A stretch of 64,000 nucleotides of DNA. Origin: Serripes groenlandicus (taxonomy: Eukaryota; Mollusca; Bivalvia; Cardiida; Cardiidae). The stretch lies in the NCBI GenBank assembly GCA_031761405.1, contig JASEVX010000008.1:68199418-68263417 (forward strand), read 5' to 3'. Position numbers and translations under genes: made by a program. This document shows positions 1-11,916 of the stretch, piece after piece. Each line of letters opens with the position of its first letter. Within the stretch, counting starts at the first letter, position 1. Under the pieces are notes generated by a model. The model did not search any database. It saw only the letters and a list, made by a program, of their open reading frames with translations, and was not told the origin of the DNA.

Positions 1-3000
1 GTTGTGTGTGTTATAATGTAGGGTTGTGTGTGTTATAATGTAGGGTTGTGTGTGTTATAATGTAGCGTTGTGTGAGTTCATAATGTAGCGTTGTGTGTGT
101 TATAATGTAGCGTTGTGTGAGTTATAATGTAGGGTTGTGTGTGTTATAATGTAGGGTTGTGTGAGTTATAATGTAGGGTTGTGTGTGTTATAATGTAGGG
201 TTGTGTGTGTTATAATGTAGGGTTGTGTGTGTTATAATGTAGCGTTGTGTGAGTTATAATGTAGGGTTGTGTGAGTTATAATGTAGGGTTGTGTGGGTTA
301 CAATGTAGGGTTGTGTGTGTTATAATGTAGGGTTGAGTGTGTTATAATGTAGGGTTGTGTGTGTGTGTTATAATGTAGGGTTGTGTGAGTTATAATGTAG
401 GGTTGTGTTTGTTATAATGTAGGGTTGTGTGTGTGTGTGTTATAATGTAGCGTTGTGTGAGTTATAATGTAGCGTTGTGTGTGTTATAATGTAGCGTTGT
501 GTGTGTTATAATGTAGGGTTGTGTGTGTTATAATGTAGCGTTGTGTGAGTTATAATGTAGGGTTGTGTGAGTTATAATGTAGGGTTGTGTGTGTTATAAT
601 GTAGGGTTGTGTGTGTGTGTGTTATAATGTAGGGGGTTGTGTGTGTTATAATGTAGCGTTGTGTGTGTTATAATGTAGCGTTGTGTGTGTTATAATGTAG
701 GGTTGTGTGTGTTATAATGTAGCGTTGTGTGAGTTATAATGTAGGGTTGTGTGAGTTATAATGTAGGGTTGTGTGTGTTATAATGTAGGGTTGTGTGTGT
801 GTGTGTTATAATGTAGGGGGTTGTGTGTGTTATAATGTAGCGTTGTGTGTGTTATAATGTAGCGTTGTGTGTGTTATAATGTAGGGTTGTGTGTGTTATA
901 ATGTAGCGTTGTGTGAGTTATAATGTAGGGTTGTGTGTGTTATAATGTAGGGTTGTGTGTGTTATAATGTAGGGTTGTGTGAGTTATAATGTAGCGTTGT
1001 GTGTGTTATAATGAAGGATTGTGTGTGTTATAATGTAGCGTTGTGTGTGTTATAATGTAGCGTTGTGTGTGTTATAGTGTAGCGTTGTGTGTGTTATAAC
1101 GTAGGGTTGTGTGTGTTATAATATAGGGTTGTGTGTGTTATAATGTAGGGTTGTGTGTGTTATAATGTAGGGTTGTGTGAGTTATAATGTAGGGTTGTGT
1201 GAGTTATAATGTAGGGTTGTGTGTGTTATAATGTAGGGTTGTGTGAGTTATAATGTAGGGTTGTGTGTGTTATAATGTAGGGTTGTGTGTGTTATAATGT
1301 AGGGTTGTGTGTGTTATAACGTAGGGTTGTGTGTGTTATAATGTAGGGTTGTGTGTGTTATAACGTAGGGTTGTGTGTGTTATAATGTAGGGTTGTGTGT
1401 GTTATAATGTAGGGTTGTGTGAGTTATAATGTAGGGTTGTGTGAGTTATAATGTAGGGTTGTGTGTGTTATAATGTAGGGTTGTGTGAGTTATAATGTAG
1501 CGTTGTGTGTGTTATAATGTAGCGTTGTGTGAGTTATAATGTAGCGTTGTGTGTGTTATAATGAAGGGTTGTGTGAGTTATAATGTAGGGTTGTGTGTGT
1601 TATAATGTAGGGTTGTGTGAGTTATAATGTAGCGTTGTGTGTGTTATAATGAAGGATTGTGTGTGTTATAATGTAGCGTTGTGTGTGTTATAATGAAGGG
1701 TTGTGTGTGTTATAATGTAGCGTTGTGTGTGTTATAATGTAGCGTTGTGTGAGTTATAATGTAGCGTTGTGTGTGTTATAATGAAGGGTTGTGTGTGTTA
1801 TAATGTAGGGTTGTGTGTGTTATAATGTAGGGTTGTGTGAGTTATAATGTAGCGTTGTGTGTGTTATAATGAAGGATTGTGTGTGTTATAATGTAGCGTT
1901 GTGTGTGTTATAATGTAGCGTTGTGTGTGTTATAGTGTAGCGTTGTGTGTGTTATAACGTAGGGTTGTGTGTGTTATAATATAGGGTTGTGTGTGTTATA
2001 ATGTAGGGTTGTGTGTGTTATAATGTAGGGTTGTGTGAGTTATAATGTAGGGTTGTGTGAGTTATAATGTAGGGTTGTGTGTGTTATAATGTAGGGTTGT
2101 GTGAGTTATAATGTAGGGTTGTGTGTGTTATAATGTAGGGTTGTGTGTGTTATAATGTAGGGTTGTGTGTGTTATAACGTAGGGTTGTGTGTGTTATAAT
2201 GTAGGGTTGTGTGTGTTATAACGTAGGGTTGTGTGTGTTATAATGTAGGGTTGTGTGTGTTATAATGTAGGGTTGTGTGAGTTATAATGTAGGGTTGTGT
2301 GAGTTATAATGTAGGGTTGTGTGTGTTATAATGTAGGGTTGTGTGAGTTATAATGTAGGGTTGTGTGAGTTATAATGTAGCGTTGTGTGAGTTATAATGT
2401 AGGGTTGTGTGAGTTATAATGTAGGGTTGTGTGTGTTATAATGTAGGGTTGTGTGAGTTATAATGTAGCGTTGTGTGTGTTATAATGTAGCGTTGTGTGT
2501 GTTATAATGAAGGGTTGTGTGAGTTATAATGTAGGGTTGTGTGTGTTATAATGTAGCGTTGTGTGTGTTATAATGTAGGGTTGTGTGTGTTATAATGTAG
2601 CGTTGTGTGTGTTATAATGTAGGGTTGTGTGAGTTATAATGTAGCGTTGTGTGTGTTATAATGTAGGGTTGTGTGTGTTATAATGTAGGGTTGTGTGTGT
2701 TATAATGTAGGGTTGTGTGAGTTATAATGTAGCGTTGTGTGTGTTATAATGTAGGGTTGTGTGTGTTATAATGAAGGGTTGTGTGAGTTATAATGTAGGG
2801 TTGTGTGTGTTATAATGTAGCGTTGTGTGTGTTATAATGTAGGGTTGTGTGAGTTATAATGTAGCGTTGTGTGTGTTATAATGTAGGGTTGTGTGTGTTA
2901 TAATGTAGGGTTGTGTGAGTTATAATGTAGCGTTGTGTGAGTTATAATGTAGCGTTGTGTGTGTTATAATGTAGGGTTGTGTGAGTTATAATGTAGGATT

Positions 3001-3714
3001 GTGTGAGTTATAATGTAGGGTTGTGTGAGTTATAATGTAGCGTTGTGTGTGTTATAATGTAGGGTTGTGTGTGTTATAATGTAGGGTTGTGTGAGTTATA
3101 ATGTAGGGTTGTGTGTGTTATAATGTAGGGTTGTGTGAGTTATAATGTAGGGTTGTGTGAGTTATAATGTAGGGTTGTGTGTGGTATAATGTAGGGTTGT
3201 GTGTGTTATAATGTAGGGTTGTGTGAGTTATAATGTAGGGTTGTGTGAGTTATAATGTAGGGTTGTGTGTGTTATAATGTAGCGTTGTGTGTGTTATAAT
3301 GTAGCGTTGTGTGAGTTATAATGTAGGGTTGTGTGTGTTATAATGTAGCGTTGTGTGAGTTATAATGTAGGGTTGTGTGTGTTATAATGTAGGGTTGTGT
3401 GTGTTATAATGTAGGGTTGTGTGAGTTATAATGTAGGGTTGTGTGTGTTATAATGTAGCGTTGTGTGGGTTATAATGTAGGGTTGTGTGTGTTATAACGT
3501 AGGGTTGTGTGTGTTATAATGTAGGGTTGTGTGTGTTACAATGTAGCGTTGTGTGTGTTATAATGTAGGGTTGTGTGTGTTATAACGTAGGGTTGTGTGT
3601 GTTATAATGTAGGGTTGTGTGTGTTATAATGTAGGGTTGTGTGTGTTATAATGTAGGGTTGTGTGAGTTATAATGTAGGGTTGTGTGTGTTATAATGTAG
3701 GGTTGTGTGAGTTA
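1..3714. repeat. 22-bp minisatellite, family A
   Basis: About 169 head-to-tail units of 22 bp: GTTGTGTGTG followed by TTATAATGTAGG. Two positions vary repeatedly between units: GTGTGTT versus GTGAGTT, and a terminal G or C (TAGG/TAGC). Rarer variants (ATGAAGG, ATAACGT, ATATAGG, extra GT dinucleotides near 360, 430, 610 and 800) mark individual units. The consensus top strand has no cytosine, so the array is strongly strand-asymmetric. It begins before the window edge and breaks off mid-unit at 3714. No coding potential is seen. Confidence 0.97.
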
Positions 3715-4552
3715 ATATATCTATAGGTGCTACCTATTTACGAAAAAACGCAAGATAATTATAAACAAAAATTAAAGAACATACTTTAGCCATACAAAAA
3801 GGATTTATAAGTAATTGACTAGACAATAATAATGTTAATGTCATGTTTCTTGCATTATCAAAACATATTTGGAATTCGTATTGCTGTCGTCTATTATTAC
3901 GAACAGAAAATAATAAAGTAAAAACTTTCAGAAAATCAAGGAATACATTTATAATGAACGAGGTTAAAACATGAGGGCCAAGATGATCCTTAATCGATCA
4001 CCTGCATTATGGTAAAGAAGCAAATAGATCAGCCCTTTTCTGATGCCATCTGGCGACTACCTTTTTCAACCAGTCAATATGACTGGAACAAATTATGTAA
4101 GGGGTCACATTTCTGCTAAACCCTTTCCCTATTAGAGACCGTTTCTGAGGCCTATGCAACAGACGATTTAGGAAAAGATTGTCACCAAAAGAACAATTGC
4201 TCCTTATGAGAAAGTTATCCTTTTGCCACAATGTTTGATAAATAATTATACTTTGAATGAGTGTGGCAATAGCTCATGTATAGGAATTTGGGGTCTTTCA
4301 TGTTGATACCACTTTTTTGCGGGAAACGACGTCGCTCCATTGACGTTACGCCAAGATGAAGTGTAACAGAAATGACGTCACGTCCTTCTTTGGCAACGAT
4401 ACAGTCAAACTTTAGGTTCGGGCGTAGAAGGCTAATGCTGTCGGTTTTTTGACGAACGGGAAAACATATTTATGTTATTATGTTTTAACTTTTCGTACAA
4501 ATGTTTATTCCCACATAACACAGCATTTTAATGATCTTAAATATCTATTTAA

Positions 4553-4950
4553 AAAAAAAATGATTAAAAAGACGACAATAATTTTCAATCCGTGTTTTTC
4601 TGCTCATTTTATACATACCCAAAATACCGATTTTAAAAAAAATGATTAAAACGACGACAATAAAATAATTTTCAATCCGGGTTTTTCTGCTCATTTTATA
4701 CATACCCAAAATACCGATTTAAAAAAATGATTAAAAAGACGACAATAATTTTCAATCCGTGTTTTTCCGCTCATTTTATACATACCCAAAATACCGATTT
4801 TAAAAAAATGATTAAAAAGACGACAATAATTTTCAATCCGTGTTTTTCTGCTCATTTTATACATACCCAAAATACCGATTTAAAAAAATTGATTAAAAAG
4901 ACGACAATAATTTTCAATCTGTGTTTTACGTCTGCCTTTTATACATATCC
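4553..4950. repeat. ~81-bp tandem repeat, 5 copies
   Basis: Five consecutive copies start with ATGATTAAAAAGACGACAAT near 4560, 4641, 4727, 4808 and 4890, separated by A-runs. The second copy has a small insertion. The last copy is diverged and runs into AAAATGGCGGC at 4951-4961. Reading frames here are repeats of the same peptide and are not considered genes. Confidence 0.9.
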
Positions 4951-5009
4951 AAAATGGCGGCCCCCATGGATTTTTCCAGTTTCATTTCAGAAAGCTTCAT
5001 GGGTTATTG

Positions 5010-5035
5010 AAAAAAAAAAAAAAAAAAAAAAAAAA
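5010..5035 (+). repeat. Poly-A tract (26 A)
   Basis: A run of 26 A residues inside the inserted segment, 50 bp before its right end. It could be a retrotransposition tail or simply an expanded homopolymer; no retroelement body is recognised upstream. Confidence 0.9.
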
Positions 5036-5085
5036 CTCACACCTGTTAACTATAAGCGAAAAAACCCATTCATGGTTTTTTTTCG

Positions 5086-5769
5086 TATAATGTAGCGTTG
5101 TGTGAGTTATAATGTAGGGTTGTGTGTGTTATAATGTAGGGTTGTGTGTGTTATAATGTAGGGTTGTGTGTGTTATAATGTAGGGTTGTGTGTGTTATAA
5201 TGTAGCGTTGTGTGAGTTATAATGTAGGGTTGTGTGTGTTATAATGTAGCGTTGTGTGAGTTATAATGTAGGGTTGTGTGTGTTATAATGTAGGGTTGTG
5301 TGAGTTATAATGTAGGGTTGTGTGTGTTATAATGTAGCGTTGTGTGTGTTATAATGTAGGGTTGTGTGTGTTATAATGTAGGGTTGTGTGTGTTATAATG
5401 TAGCGTTGTGTGGGTTATAATGTAGCGTTGTGTGAGTTATAATGTAGGGTTGTGTGTGTTATAATGTAGGGTTGTGTGTGTTATAATGTAGCGTTGTGTG
5501 AGTTATAATGTAGGGTTGTGTGTGTTATAATGTAGGGTTGTGTGTGTTATAATGTAGGGTTGTGTGTGTTATAATGTAGGGTTGTGTGTGTTATAATGTA
5601 GCGTTGTGTGAGTTATAATGTAGCGTTGTGTGAGTTATAATGTAGGGTTGTGTGTGTTATAATGTAGCGTTGTGTGAGTTATAATGTAGCGTTGTGTGAG
5701 TTATAATGTAGCGTTGTGTGAGTTATAATGTAGGGTTGTGTGTGTTATAATGTAGCGTTGTGTGTGTTA
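5086..5769. repeat. 22-bp minisatellite, family A (second block)
   Basis: Continuation of the 22-bp family A after the interruption, with the same TAGG/TAGC and GTGT/GTGA variants. It passes into family B through a hybrid unit at about 5757-5778, which has the A-type left half and the B-type right half. Confidence 0.95.
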
Positions 5770-6220
5770 TAAGACAGTGTTGTATGTGTTATAAGACAGT
5801 GTTGTATGTGTTATAAGACAGTGTTGTATTTGTTATAAGACAGTGTTGTATGTGTTATAAGACAGTGTTGTATGAGTTATAAGACAGTGTTGTATGTGTT
5901 ATAAGACAGTGTTGTATGTGTTATAAGACAGTGTTGTATTTGTTATAAGACAGTGTTGTATTTGTTATAAGACAGTTATAAGACAGTGTTGTGTGTGTTA
6001 TAAGACAGTGTTGTATGTGTTATAAGACAGTGTTGTATATGTTATAAGACAGTGTTGTATATGTTATAAGACAGTGTTGTATATGTTATAAGACAGTGTT
6101 GTATTTGTTATAAGACAGAGTTGTATGAGTTATAAGACAGTGTTGTATGTGTTATAAGACAGTGTTGTATGTGTTATAAGACAGTGTTGTATGTGTTATA
6201 AGACAGAGTTGTATGTGTTA
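5770..6220. repeat. 22-bp minisatellite, family B (first block)
   Basis: About 20 units of 22 bp: GTTGTATGTG then TTATAAGACAGT. It differs from family A at only a few positions (GTATG for GTGTG, AAGACAGT for AATGTAGG). One truncated unit (GACAGTTATAAGACAG near 5972) interrupts the phase. The block returns to family A through a hybrid unit at about 6208-6229. Confidence 0.94.
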
Positions 6221-7937
6221 TAATGTAGGGTTGTGTGTGTTATAATGTAGCGTTGTGTGAGTTATAATGTAGGGTTGTGTGAGTTATAATGTAGGGTTGT
6301 GTGAGTTATAATGTAGGGTTGTGTGTGTTATAATGTAGCGTTGTGTGTGTTATAATGTAGGGTTGTGTGAGTTATAATGTAGGGTTGTGTGTGTTATAAT
6401 GTAGGGTTGTGTGTGTTATAATGTAGGGTTGTGTGAGTTATAATGTAGGGTTGTGTGTGTTATAATGTAGCGTTGTGTGTGTTATAATGTAGGGTTGTGT
6501 GTGTTATAATGTAGGGTTGTGTGTGTTATAATGTAGGGTTGTGTGTGTTATAATGTAGGGTTGTGTGTGTTATAATGTAGGGTTGTGTGTGTTATAATGT
6601 AGGGTTGTGTGAGTTATAATGTAGGGTTGTGTGAGTTATAATGTAGCGTTGTGTGAGTTATAATGTAGGGTTGTGTGAGTTATAATGTAGGGTTGTGTGT
6701 GTTATAATGTAGGGTTGTGTGTGTTATAATGTAGCGTTGTGTGAGTTATAATGTAGGGTTGTGTGAGTTATAATGTAGGGTTGTGTGTGTTATAATGTAG
6801 GGTTGTGTGTGTTATAATGTAGGGTTGTGTGTGTTACAAGGTAGCGTTGTGTGTGTTATAATGTAGGGTTGTGTGTGTTATAATGAAGGGTTGTGTGTGT
6901 TATAATGTAGGGTTGTGTGTGTTATAATGTAGGGTTGTGTGTGTTACAAGGTAGCGTTGTGTGTGTTATAATGTAGGGTTGTGTGTGTTATAATGAAGGG
7001 TTGTGTGTGTTATAATGTAGGGTTGTGTGTGTTATAATATAGCGTTGTGTGAGTTATAATGTAGGGTTGTGTGAGTTATAATGTAGCGTTGTGTGAGTTA
7101 TAATGTAGGGTTGTGTGTGTTATAATGTAGCGTTGTGTGAGTTATAATGTAGGGTTGTGTGAGTTATAATGTAGGGTTGTGTGTGTTATAATGTAGCGTT
7201 GTGTGAGTTATAATGTAGGGTTGTGTGTGTTATAATGTAGGGTTGTGTGAGTTATAATGTAGCGTTGTGTGAGTTATAATGTAGGGTTGTGTGTGTTATA
7301 ATGTAGGGTTGTGTGAGTTATAATGTAGGGTTGTGTGAGTTATAATGTAGGGTTGTGTGTGTTATAACGTAGGGTTGTGTGAGTTATAATATAGCGTTGT
7401 GTGAGTTATAATGTAGCGTTGTGTGAGTTATAATGTAGGGTTGTGTGAGTTATAATGTAGGGTTGTGTGTGTTATAATGTAGGGTTGTGTGTGTTATAAT
7501 GTAGCGTTGTGTGAGTTATAATGTAGGGTTGTGTGAGTTATAATGTAGGGTTGTGTGTGTTATAATGTAGGGTTGTGTGTGTTATAATGTAGGGTTGTGT
7601 GTGTTACAAGGTAGCGTTGTGTGTGTTATAATGTAGGGTTGTGTGTGTTATAATGAAGGGTTGTGTGTGTTATAATGTAGGGTTGTGTGTGTTATAATAT
7701 AGCGTTGTGTGAGTTATAATGTAGGGTTGTGTGAGTTATAATGTAGCGTTGTGTGAGTTAGAATGTAGGGTTGTGTGTGTTATAATGTAGCATTGTGTGA
7801 CTTATAATGTAGGGTTGTGTGAGTTATAATGTAGCGTTGTGTGAGTTATAATGAAGGGTTGTGTGAGTTATAATGTAGGGTTGTGTGTGTTATAATGTAG
7901 GGTTGTGTGTGTTATAATGTAGCGTTGTGTGTGTTAT
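6221..7937. repeat. 22-bp minisatellite, family A (third block)
   Basis: About 78 family A units. Marker variants TTACAAGGTAGCG at 6835, 6945 and 7605, and TTATAATATAGCG at 7031 and 7691, reveal an internal duplication with a 660-bp offset (30 units) and a smaller 110-bp one (5 units). It changes to family B in a hybrid unit at about 7924-7945. Confidence 0.95.
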
Positions 7938-10900
7938 AAGACAGTGTTGTATGTGTTATAAGACAGTGTTGTATTTGTTATAAGACAGTGTTGTATTTGT
8001 TATAAGACAGTGTTGTATTTGTTATAAGACAGTGTTGTGTGTGTTATAAGACAGTGTTGTATGTGTTATAAGACAGTGTTGTATTTGTTATAAGACAGTG
8101 TTGTATTTGTTATAAGACAGTTATAAGACAGTGTTGTGTGTGTTATAAGACAGTGTTGTATGTGTTATAAGACAGTGTTGTATATGTTATAAGACAGTGT
8201 TGTATGTGTTATAAGACAGTGTTGTGTGTGCTATAAGACAGTGTTGTGTGTGTTATAAGACAGTGTTGTATGGGTAATAAGGCAGTGTTGTGTGTGCTAT
8301 AAGACAGTGTTGTATGGGTAATAAGGCAGAGTCGTATTTGTTATAAGACAGTGTTGTATGTGTTATAAGACAGTGTTGTATGTGTTATAAGACAGTGTTG
8401 TGTGTGCTATAAGACAGTGTTGTATGGGTAATAAGGCAGAGTCGTATTTGTTATAAGACAGTGTTGTATGTGTTATAAGACAGTGTTGTATGTGTTATAA
8501 GACAGTGTTGTGTGTGCTATAAGACAGTGTTGTATGGGTAATAAGGCAGAGTCGTATGTGTTATAAGACAGTGTTGTATGGGTAATAAGGCAGAGTCGTA
8601 TTTGTTATAAGACAGTGTTGTATGTGTTATAAGACAGTGTTGTATGTGATATAAGACAGTGTTGTATGTGTTATAAGACAGTGTTGTGTGTGCTATAAGA
8701 CAGTGTTGTATGGGTAATAAGGCAGAGTCGTATTTGTTATAAGACAGTGTTGTATGTGTTATAAGACAGTGTTGTATGTGTTATAAGACAGTGTTGTATG
8801 TGTTATAAGACAGTGTTGTATGTGTTATAAGACAGTGTTGTGTGTGCTATAAGACAGTGTTGTATGGGTAATAAGGCAGAGTCGTATTTGTTATAAGACA
8901 GTGTTGTATGTGTTATAAGACAGTGTTGTATGTGTTATAAGACAGTGTTGTATTTGTTATAAGACAGTGTTGTATGTGTTATAAGACAGTGTTGTATTTG
9001 TTATAAGGCAGAGTTGTATGAGTTATAAGACAGTGTTGTATTTTTTATAAGGCGGAGTTGTATGAGTTATAAGACAGTGTTGTATGAGTTATAAGGCAGA
9101 GTTGTATGTGTTATAAGACAGTGTTGTATGTGTTATAAGACAGTGTTGTATTTGTTATAAGGCAGAGTTGTATGAGTTATAAGACAGTGTTGTATGTGTT
9201 ATAAGACAGTGTTGTATGTGTTATAAGACAGTGTTGTATGTGTTATAATGTAGCGTTGTGTGTGCTATAAGACAGTGTTGTATTTGTTATAAGACAGTGT
9301 TGTATGTGTTATAAGACAGTGTTGTATGAGTTATAAGACAGTGTTGTATGTGATATAATGTAGCGTTGTGTGTGCTATAAGACAGTGTTGTATTTGTTAT
9401 AAGACAGTGTTGTATGTGTTATAAGACAGTGTTATGTGTGCTATAAGACAGTGTTGTATGGGTAATAAGGCAGAGTCGTATTTGTTATAAGACAGTGTTG
9501 TATTTGTTATAAGGCAGAGTTGTATGAGTTATAAGACAGTGTTGTATGAGTTATAAGGCAGAGTTGTATGTGTTATAAGACAGTGTTGTATGTGTTATAA
9601 GACAGTGTTGTATTTGTTATAAGACAGAGTTGTATATGTTATAAGACAGTGTTGTATGGGTAATAAGGCAGAGTCGTATTTGTTATAAGACAGTGTTGTA
9701 TGTGTTATAAGACAGTGCTGTGTGTGTTATAAGACAGTGTTGTATGAGTTATAAGACAGTGTTGTATTTGTTATAAGGCAGAGTTGTATGAGTTATAAGA
9801 CAGTGTTGTATGTGTTATAAGACAGTGTTGTATGTGTTATAAGACAGTGTTGTATGTGTTATAAGACAGTGTTGTATGTGTTATAATGTAGCGTTGTGTG
9901 TGCTATAAGACAGTGTTGTATTTGTTATAAGACAGTGTTGTATGTGTTATAAGACAGTGTTGTATGAGATATAAGACAGTGTTGTGTGTGTTATAAGACA
10001 GTGTTGTATTTGTTATAAGACAGAGTTGTATATGTTATAAGACAGTGTTGTATGGGTAATAAGGCAGAGTCGTATTTGTTATAAGACAGTGTTGTATGAG
10101 TTATAAGACAGTGTTGTATGAGTTATAAGACAGTGTTGTATATGTTATAAGACAGTGTTGTATATGTTATAAGACAGTGTTGTATTTGTTATAAGACAGT
10201 GTTGTATGGGTAATAAGGCAGAGTCGTATTTGTTATAAGACAGTGTTGTATGTGTTATAAGACAGTGTTGTATGTGTTATAAGACAGTGTTGTATGAGTT
10301 ATAAGACAGTGTTGTATGTGTTATAAGACAGTGTTGTATTTATTATAAGACAGTGTTGTATGTGTTATAAGACAGTGGTGTATGAGTTATAAGACAGTGT
10401 TGTATGTGTTATAAGACAGTGTTGTATGTGTTATAAGACAGTGTTGTATGTGTTATAAGACAGTGTTGTATGTGTTATAAGACAGTGTTGTATGTGTTAT
10501 AAGACAGTGTTGTATGAGTTATAAGACAGTGTTGTATGAGTTATAAGACAGTGTTGTATGTGTTATAAGACAGTGTTGTATGTGTTATAAGGCAGTGTTG
10601 TATGTGTTATAAGACAGTGTTGTATATGTTATAAGACAGTGTTGTATTTGTTATAAGACAGTGTTGTATGGGTAATAAGGCAGAGTCGTATTTGTTATAA
10701 GACAGTGTTGTATGTGTTATAAGACAGTGTTGTGTGTGTTATAAGACAGTGTTGTATGAGTTATAAGACAGTGTTGTATGAGTTATAAGACAGTGTTGTG
10801 TGTGTTATAAGGCAGAGTTGTATGAGTTATAAGACAGCGTTGTGTGAGTTATAAGACAGCGTTGTATAAGTAATAAGGCATCGTTGTATTTGTTATAAGG
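7938..10900. repeat. 22-bp minisatellite, family B (second block)
   Basis: About 135 family B units. They include a higher-order arrangement built on variants GTGTGCTATAAG, TGGGTAATAAGGCAGA and GTCGTATTTG. Single family A-like units (TTATAATGTAGCG) are embedded near 9240, 9355 and 9883. The array decays at its right edge (ACAGCG, GGCATCG) and ends near 10,900. Confidence 0.95.
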
Positions 10901-11383
10901 ACGCGTTGCCATCAAAGGATTGATACGTCTGCAATTATGAAATAAATCTTTTAAATCTAAAAGCGATAACTTTATTTTGAAATAGAAATTACATTGTATC
11001 AATCAAGAAGCCGGGTTGTTTTAAATGACTCTGGTAAATACAATTTATCTCATCAATACTCTTTAATTATCGAGTTTTTGACCACTTGGTCTTTATCAAG
11101 ATTTAAAATAAAATACAACAAATTTAAGTGCAGTCCATTATTGTGTCGAAGAGATCATAATTAAAGAGTATTGATGATATAAATTGTTTTACTGACTTTC
11201 TTCCCTTTGGAAGACCTACTTTACAAAGTTGTTTCTGTTAAATAGTTGACATTCCTTGACGCTTATCACTCTGTCTTAAACTTGAACTTTCCCTGCGCGA
11301 AGGAACGTTCGTCTAAAGGGATGTCGATATCATGATCAAAGCATTGAAGGTATTGGTTGGACGGTTGTGTTGGTATTCGTAAA
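10901..11383. other. Unique AT-rich spacer with fold-back repeat
   Basis: Non-repetitive sequence between the 22-bp arrays and the dispersed element at 11.33 kb. Its one notable structure is the inverted repeat at 11041-11186, listed separately. No gene is supported. Confidence 0.6.
11041..11186. repeat. Fold-back element: 30-bp inverted repeats
   Basis: Bases 11041-11070 (starting CAATTTATCTCATCAATACT) are the reverse complement of 11157-11186 with a single mismatch. They enclose an 86-bp loop. The total of 146 bp is MITE-sized. No convincing target-site duplication is seen and no coding sequence is present. Confidence 0.8.
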
Positions 11384-11413
11384 TTAAGGTCAGATAGGCG
11401 GTTGCACGTGTAT

Positions 11414-11916
11414 GTACCTAGGTTACGGGGTTTCCGTCGTTACCATGGGTACCTAGGTTACCAGGTTTCCGTCGTTACCGACTGGTACCTAGGTTACGGG
11501 GTTTCCGTCGTTACCGAGTGGTATCTAGGTTACGAGGTTTCCGTCGTTACCGAGTGGTAGCTAGGTTACGGGGTTTCCGTCGTTGCCGAGTGGTACCTAG
11601 GTTACGAGGTTTCCGTCGTTGCCGAGTGGTACCTAGGTTACGAGGTTTCCGTCGTTGCCGAGTGGTACCTAGGTTACGAGGTTTCCGTCGTTGCCGAGTG
11701 GTACCTAGGTTACGAGGTTTCCGTCGTTGCCGAGTGGTACCTAGGTTACGAGGTTTCCGTCGTTGCCGAGTGGTACCTATGTTACGAGGTTTCCGTCGTT
11801 GCCGAGTGGTACCTAGGTTACGAGGTTTCCGTCGTTGCCGAGTGGTACCTAGGTTACGAGGTTTCCGTCGTTGCCGAGTGGTACCTAGGTTACGAGGTTT
11901 CCGTCGTTGCCGAGTG
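11414..11916. repeat. 36-bp minisatellite, 14 copies
   Basis: Units run GTACCTAGGTTACG, AGGTTTCCGTCG, TTGCCGAGTG. The first three are more diverged (ACGGGG, ACCATGG, ACCGACTG); the later ones are nearly identical. Because 36 is a multiple of three and no stop falls in the unit, both strands show long artefactual frames with a 12-residue period. Each later unit contains GTCGTTGCCGAGTGGTA, which resembles the D-arm/A-box region of tRNA-Ser/Leu-type genes. The array ends directly in a tRNA-like sequence. Confidence 0.95.

Larger units (their letters stand above)
3715..5085. other. Non-array segment interrupting family A array
   Basis: This 1371-bp segment splits one 22-bp unit. The left flank ends GAGTTA and the right flank resumes TATAATG, so the dinucleotide TA is present on both sides of the break, as expected of an insertion with a TA target-site duplication. 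It contains an AT-rich unique part (3715-4550), an ~81-bp tandem repeat, a poly-A run and a small hairpin at its right end (5056-5085). Short reading frames such as the 74-codon minus-strand frame at 4007-4231 match nothing I recognise. No transposase or clear terminal inverted repeats are visible. A TGACGTCA palindrome lies at 4373-4380. Confidence 0.6.

Noticed and set aside
1..10900. Telomere-like TAGGGTTG in family A units
   Set aside because: It resembles part of TTAGGG repeats, but the 22-bp unit is otherwise unrelated and no true (TTAGGG)n tract is present.
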